Position numbers and translations under genes: made by a program. A stretch of DNA of 7,929 nt from JAFAXD01 sp035472475 (lineage in GTDB: Bacteria; Pseudomonadota; Alphaproteobacteria; Rhizobiales; Xanthobacteraceae): contig DATIPA010000064.1 in assembly GCA_035472475.1 (NCBI GenBank), forward strand, positions 1 to 7,929, read 5' to 3'. Shown here in pieces: positions 5,144 through 7,929 of this stretch (position 1 is the first letter of the stretch; the number at the start of each line of letters is the position of its first letter). A model generated the notes under the pieces. It was not told where the DNA came from and did not search any database. It saw only the letters and a program-made list of their open reading frames with translations.

Positions 5144-6372
5144 GCCAAGCCCTGGCCGAGCCCGAGACGTACGGGCTGTTCACGGCAGCGGCCGTCCGCG
5201 ACCCCTATCCCTGCTACCAAACCATGCGCGAACGCGATCCGGTGCACTGGTCGGAACAAGCGCAGGCTTGGTACTTCACGCGTTATCGCGACGTGTTCGA
5301 ATTGCAGGACCGGCCGGACCTGAGCGTCGACCGCCTCGAGACGATCTATTCCTATTTACCCCGTACCAATCCGCAGCGGTTCAGCGACATCGTTGCCCAT
5401 TACAATCGCTGGCTGCTTTATCGTGATGACGCTTACCATGACCGATTGAAGGCCTTGCTCCTGAAGGCGATGACACCGCGTGCTATCGAGCGTTTGCGAC
5501 CCATGATCGAGCGCCGCGTCGCGGTCCTGCTCGACGAGTTGCAATCACTTCCAGCCTTCGATGCCTATCTCGATTATGCGGCCCGCATCCCGACCCAGGT
5601 GATGCTTGACTTGCTTGGGCTGTCGAGCGGTGACGAGATGCTGATGCGGCACTGGAGCGACCGGTGCTCCAACTTCCTGTTCCAGCCGGTCGCCCCCGAC
5701 AAGGAAGCGATGGCGCAGGAGCAGCGCGATATCCTGGACGCGCAGCAGGCCTATTTCATGCCGCTGATCGAACAGCGCCGCGTGGCGCCGGGCGACGACC
5801 TGATCTCCGCAATGGTACAAGCCGAGGCTGGCGGCGAGAAATTGACCGACTTTGAGATTCTCGCCACCTGCAACATGATGGCCACCGCCGGCGGGGGCAC
5901 CTCGCGCAGTGCGATTGCGCTATCGCTGTGGTGGCTGCAGCGATTCCCGGCAGAACTTGCCAAGCTGAGGGCCGATCCAAGCCTTATCGACCTCGCTGCC
6001 GAAGAATTCCTGCGCTACGACGCACCGACGCAACGCGGCATTCGCACCGCACGCGAGGATTTCGAGGTCGATGGGCGCCGGATCCGCGAAGGCCAGATTC
6101 TCCACATCATGATCGGTGCCGCCAATCGCGATCCCGCTCAATTCCACGATCCCGATCGGCTGGACATCACGCGCAATCCCAATCGGCACGTGTCACTCGG
6201 CCACGGCGTGCACTATTGCCTCGGGGCCGCGCTGGCACGGCTCGAGTTGCGCGTCGCGGTGGTCGGCTTTCTGGCCCGGTTTCCGGACTACAAGTTGGCA
6301 ACCGATGACATTGTGTTCATGGATCGCACGGCCAGCCGGCGTCCGACCAGCGTGCCGGTGCTGGCACGCTGA
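5140..6372 (+). CDS. Cytochrome P450
   Basis: A 410-residue soluble bacterial class I P450. The heme-thiolate loop is LGHGVHYCLGAALARLE with Cys360 as axial ligand; the usual Phe at its start is Leu. The ExxR pair of the K helix is Glu289/Arg292 in AAEEFLRYDAPTQRG. The C-helix His100 and Arg102 (DDAYHDRLKALL) correspond to the usual HxR heme-propionate contacts. The I helix reads ATAGGGTSRSA: the conserved Thr254 is present, but the Asp/Glu just before it is Gly253. The start is the ATG at 5140, overlapping the previous stop as ATGA; a weak GGGGA precedes it at 5130-5134. No ferredoxin or reductase gene is in the window, so redox partners must be encoded elsewhere. In this operon it may hydroxylate or O-dealkylate the substrate; the target is unknown. 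Confidence 0.95.
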   Translation: MSQALAEPETYGLFTAAAVRDPYPCYQTMRERDPVHWSEQAQAWYFTRYRDVFELQDRPDLSVDRLETIYSYLPRTNPQRFSDIVAHYNRWLLYRDDAYHDRLKALLLKAMTPRAIERLRPMIERRVAVLLDELQSLPAFDAYLDYAARIPTQVMLDLLGLSSGDEMLMRHWSDRCSNFLFQPVAPDKEAMAQEQRDILDAQQAYFMPLIEQRRVAPGDDLISAMVQAEAGGEKLTDFEILATCNMMATAGGGTSRSAIALSLWWLQRFPAELAKLRADPSLIDLAAEEFLRYDAPTQRGIRTAREDFEVDGRRIREGQILHIMIGAANRDPAQFHDPDRLDITRNPNRHVSLGHGVHYCLGAALARLELRVAVVGFLARFPDYKLATDDIVFMDRTASRRPTSVPVLAR

Positions 6373-6378
6373 GCATGC

Positions 6379-6384
6379 GGAGGA
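6379..6384 (+). promoter_or_regulatory. Ribosome binding site deciding the thiolase start
   Basis: GGAGGA lies 5 nt before the ATG at 6390. The in-frame ATG at 6375 would contain this site within its coding sequence and has no good site upstream, so 6390 is preferred; this removes five residues. Confidence 0.75.
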
Positions 6385-6389
6385 CTGCC

Positions 6390-7634
6390 ATGAGCGGCAA
6401 AGTCCATATTATTGGTGTCGGCTCGACCCCGCTTGGCCGCTTTCCCGATAAATCGGTGAAGGACCTGACGCGCGCCGCGGTCACACAAGCGCTCGCCGAC
6501 GCTAGGGCCAGTATGGCCGATATCGAAGCTGCGTGGTTCTCCAATACGCGTCAGGGAATGATGGAGAACCAGAATACCATCCGCGGCCAATGCGCGCTGC
6601 GATCAATGGGTTTCGAGACTATCCCGATCATCAATGTCGAGAATGCCTGCTGTTCCAGCTCGACCGGCCTCAATCAGGCATTTGCCCATATTAGGGCCGG
6701 ACTTTGCGAGGTCGCGCTCGTGGTCGGCGCCGAGAAGATGTTCTATCCCGACAAGAAAGATTTGATGTTCAAGGCATTCCTGGGCGGGTGGGATGTGCAT
6801 GACACCGAACACACGCAGAAAGTCCTGCTCGCACTCGGCGAAGGGCTCGCGCTGCCACCGGAGGCGCACCTCGACACCGGCCAGCACAGCGTGTTCATGG
6901 ACATCTATGCAGCGCTGGCCCGCCAGCACATGCGGCTCCACGGCACGACACCGCGTCAGATCGCAGCCGCCGCAGCGAAGAGTCATTTCCACGCTACGAT
7001 GAATCCGCTCGCGCAATACCAAGTCGACATGTCGGTCGATGAGGTGCTGAACGACAAGATGATTTCTTGGCCGCTTACGCGCGCAATGTGCGCTCCGATC
7101 AGCGACGGCGCTGCGGCGCTGGTCGTTTGTGCGAGCGACGCGTTGCCGCGCTTCAACCGCGCTCGGGCGGTCGAAGTGAAGGCGACGGCGCTGGTGTCCG
7201 GCTCCAAGCGCGCGCACGACGATCTGTCCCGCCACCTCGGGCGCGTTGCTGCCGGCAAGGCCTACGCCCAGGCGGGCATCGGACCGGACGACGTCGACGT
7301 CGCCGAAGTCCACGACGCCTCCGCGTACGCGGAGGTGCTGCAGACAGAGAATCTCGGCCTCTGTGCGCCCGGCGACGGTGGGCCGATGGCCGAACGCGGG
7401 GAGACGAGGCTTGGCGGGCGCATTCCGGTCAACACGTCGGGCGGGCTGGTCTCCAAGGGCCATCCCATCGGCGCTACCGGTGCGATCCAGCTTCACGAAT
7501 TGGTCATGCAGTTGCGCGGGGAGGCCGGCGCCCGCCAAGTCGACGGCGCGCGCTTCGCCGTTGCGGAGAACGGCGGCGGATTTTTCGGTATCGAGGAAGC
7601 GGCGACTGTGGTCACGATTCTGGGCCGCGCCTGA
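6390..7634 (+). CDS. Thiolase-family protein (SCP2/acetyl-CoA acetyltransferase type)
   Basis: A 414-residue member of the thiolase superfamily, acting on acyl-CoA thioesters by Claisen or reverse Claisen chemistry. The nucleophile is Cys87 in NVENACCSSSTGL (Cys88 follows). His308 in EVHDASAYAEV lies where SCP2-type thiolases have HDCF or HDAF. His358 is in the signature VSKGHPIGATGA. The second cysteine of classical thiolases (CxGGG near the C terminus) is replaced: this protein has ENGGGFFG, with Glu393 in the Cys position. That places it among SCP2-like and Ltp-type enzymes, some of which are retro-aldolases needing a DUF35 partner; no DUF35 gene is visible here. It follows the P450 by 17 bp and overlaps the ligase start. 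The inferred role is shortening the side chain of a CoA-activated intermediate. Confidence 0.92.
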   Translation: MSGKVHIIGVGSTPLGRFPDKSVKDLTRAAVTQALADARASMADIEAAWFSNTRQGMMENQNTIRGQCALRSMGFETIPIINVENACCSSSTGLNQAFAHIRAGLCEVALVVGAEKMFYPDKKDLMFKAFLGGWDVHDTEHTQKVLLALGEGLALPPEAHLDTGQHSVFMDIYAALARQHMRLHGTTPRQIAAAAAKSHFHATMNPLAQYQVDMSVDEVLNDKMISWPLTRAMCAPISDGAAALVVCASDALPRFNRARAVEVKATALVSGSKRAHDDLSRHLGRVAAGKAYAQAGIGPDDVDVAEVHDASAYAEVLQTENLGLCAPGDGGPMAERGETRLGGRIPVNTSGGLVSKGHPIGATGAIQLHELVMQLRGEAGARQVDGARFAVAENGGGFFGIEEAATVVTILGRA

Positions 7635-7929
7635 TGCAGCCGATTGAGTTCTTTTTTCGCGCCGCGGCGCGCACGCCTGATGCCATAGCGGTGATTGCAC
7701 CGGGCCGGCGCCTGACCTTCGCGACGCTGGCCGCCGAAACCACGCGGCTCGCGGCCTATCTTAAGGCGCAGGATCCAACGCCGCAGGCGCGCGTGTGCGT
7801 CGGATGCAAGAATTCGGTCGAGCACCTGATTGCTATCCTTGCGGTGATAGCAGCCGGTAAAACCTGGGTCGCACTCAATCCCCGCAACGGCGATCCGGAA
7901 TTGCAGCGCATCGTCGAGTTCACCAAGCC
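7634..7929 (+). CDS. AMP-dependent acyl-CoA ligase (ANL superfamily), N-terminal fragment
   Basis: The first 98 residues of a gene cut by the window edge. The ATG overlaps the thiolase stop (TGATG), and no Shine-Dalgarno is evident, so translation is probably coupled. The sequence begins MQPIEFFFRAAARTPDAIAV, continues with GRRLTFATLAAETTRLAAYL, and has the hydrophobic stretch HLIAILAVIAAGKTWVALNP. This is the usual N-terminal pattern of AMP-binding synthetases: 'P...A', then 'LTY..L', then 'V..LAV..AG....LNP'. The catalytic phosphate-binding loop and acid-binding pocket lie beyond the edge, so substrate cannot be judged. Family members form an acyl-adenylate and then a CoA thioester. Here it would activate the acid that the TRAP system imports, or a product of the preceding oxidations, for the thiolase. 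Confidence 0.88.
   Translation, partial: MQPIEFFFRAAARTPDAIAVIAPGRRLTFATLAAETTRLAAYLKAQDPTPQARVCVGCKNSVEHLIAILAVIAAGKTWVALNPRNGDPELQRIVEFTK

Noticed and set aside
6603..7700. 365-codon minus-strand open frame opposite the thiolase and ligase
   Set aside because: It runs antisense across two well-supported coupled genes and is Arg/His/Ala-rich without any motif.
1..7929. Mobile element, phage, defence system or CRISPR array
   Set aside because: No transposase, integrase, nuclease or regularly spaced direct repeat was seen; all coding DNA is accounted for by transport, regulation and catabolism.

Overview
The window looks like a piece of a high-GC alphaproteobacterial chromosome, most likely Hyphomicrobiales or a relative. 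That placement is inferred from GC-rich codon use, the TRAP transporter, and a dense same-strand catabolic operon; no rRNA, tRNA or other phylogenetic marker is present. No transposase, integrase, CRISPR array or RNA gene was seen.

Layout. Positions 1-735 (+) hold the 3' part of a TRAP transporter large permease subunit (DctM type). A convergent IclR-family regulator on the minus strand (1559 down to 630) overlaps its end by 106 bp; it resembles MhpR, the activator of 3-(3-hydroxyphenyl)propionate catabolism in E. coli (resemblance judged from memory, not by alignment). A 282-bp divergent intergenic region (1560-1841) follows. It carries two long inverted repeats, a separate 17-bp imperfect palindrome that could be the regulator's operator, and a strong local concentration of the tetranucleotide CTAG.

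From 1842 to the right edge runs one tightly packed plus-strand operon of six genes: a VOC/type I extradiol dioxygenase-like protein, an MhpA-type FAD aromatic hydroxylase, a MetE C-terminal-domain (cobalamin-independent methionine synthase-like) protein, a cytochrome P450, an SCP2/acetyl-CoA acetyltransferase-type thiolase, and the first 98 residues of an AMP-dependent acyl-CoA ligase. Gaps are 0-17 bp, and two junctions overlap start with stop (ATGA at 5140, TGATG at 7632).

Reading them together (inference): an organic acid, probably an aryl-alkanoic or other oxygenated ring acid, is imported by the TRAP system. It is activated to a CoA thioester by the ligase and oxidised by the P450 and the flavin hydroxylase. 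The ring may be opened by the VOC protein, and a side chain shortened by the thiolase-like enzyme. The MetE-like protein does not fit a standard ring-cleavage pathway and suggests a thiol- or methyl-transfer step. The exact substrate cannot be read from the sequence. Several enzymes lack a residue usual for their family: the acid before the I-helix Thr in the P450, the second Cys in the thiolase, and the canonical second metal-ligand His in the VOC protein. The pathway may therefore be chemically non-standard.
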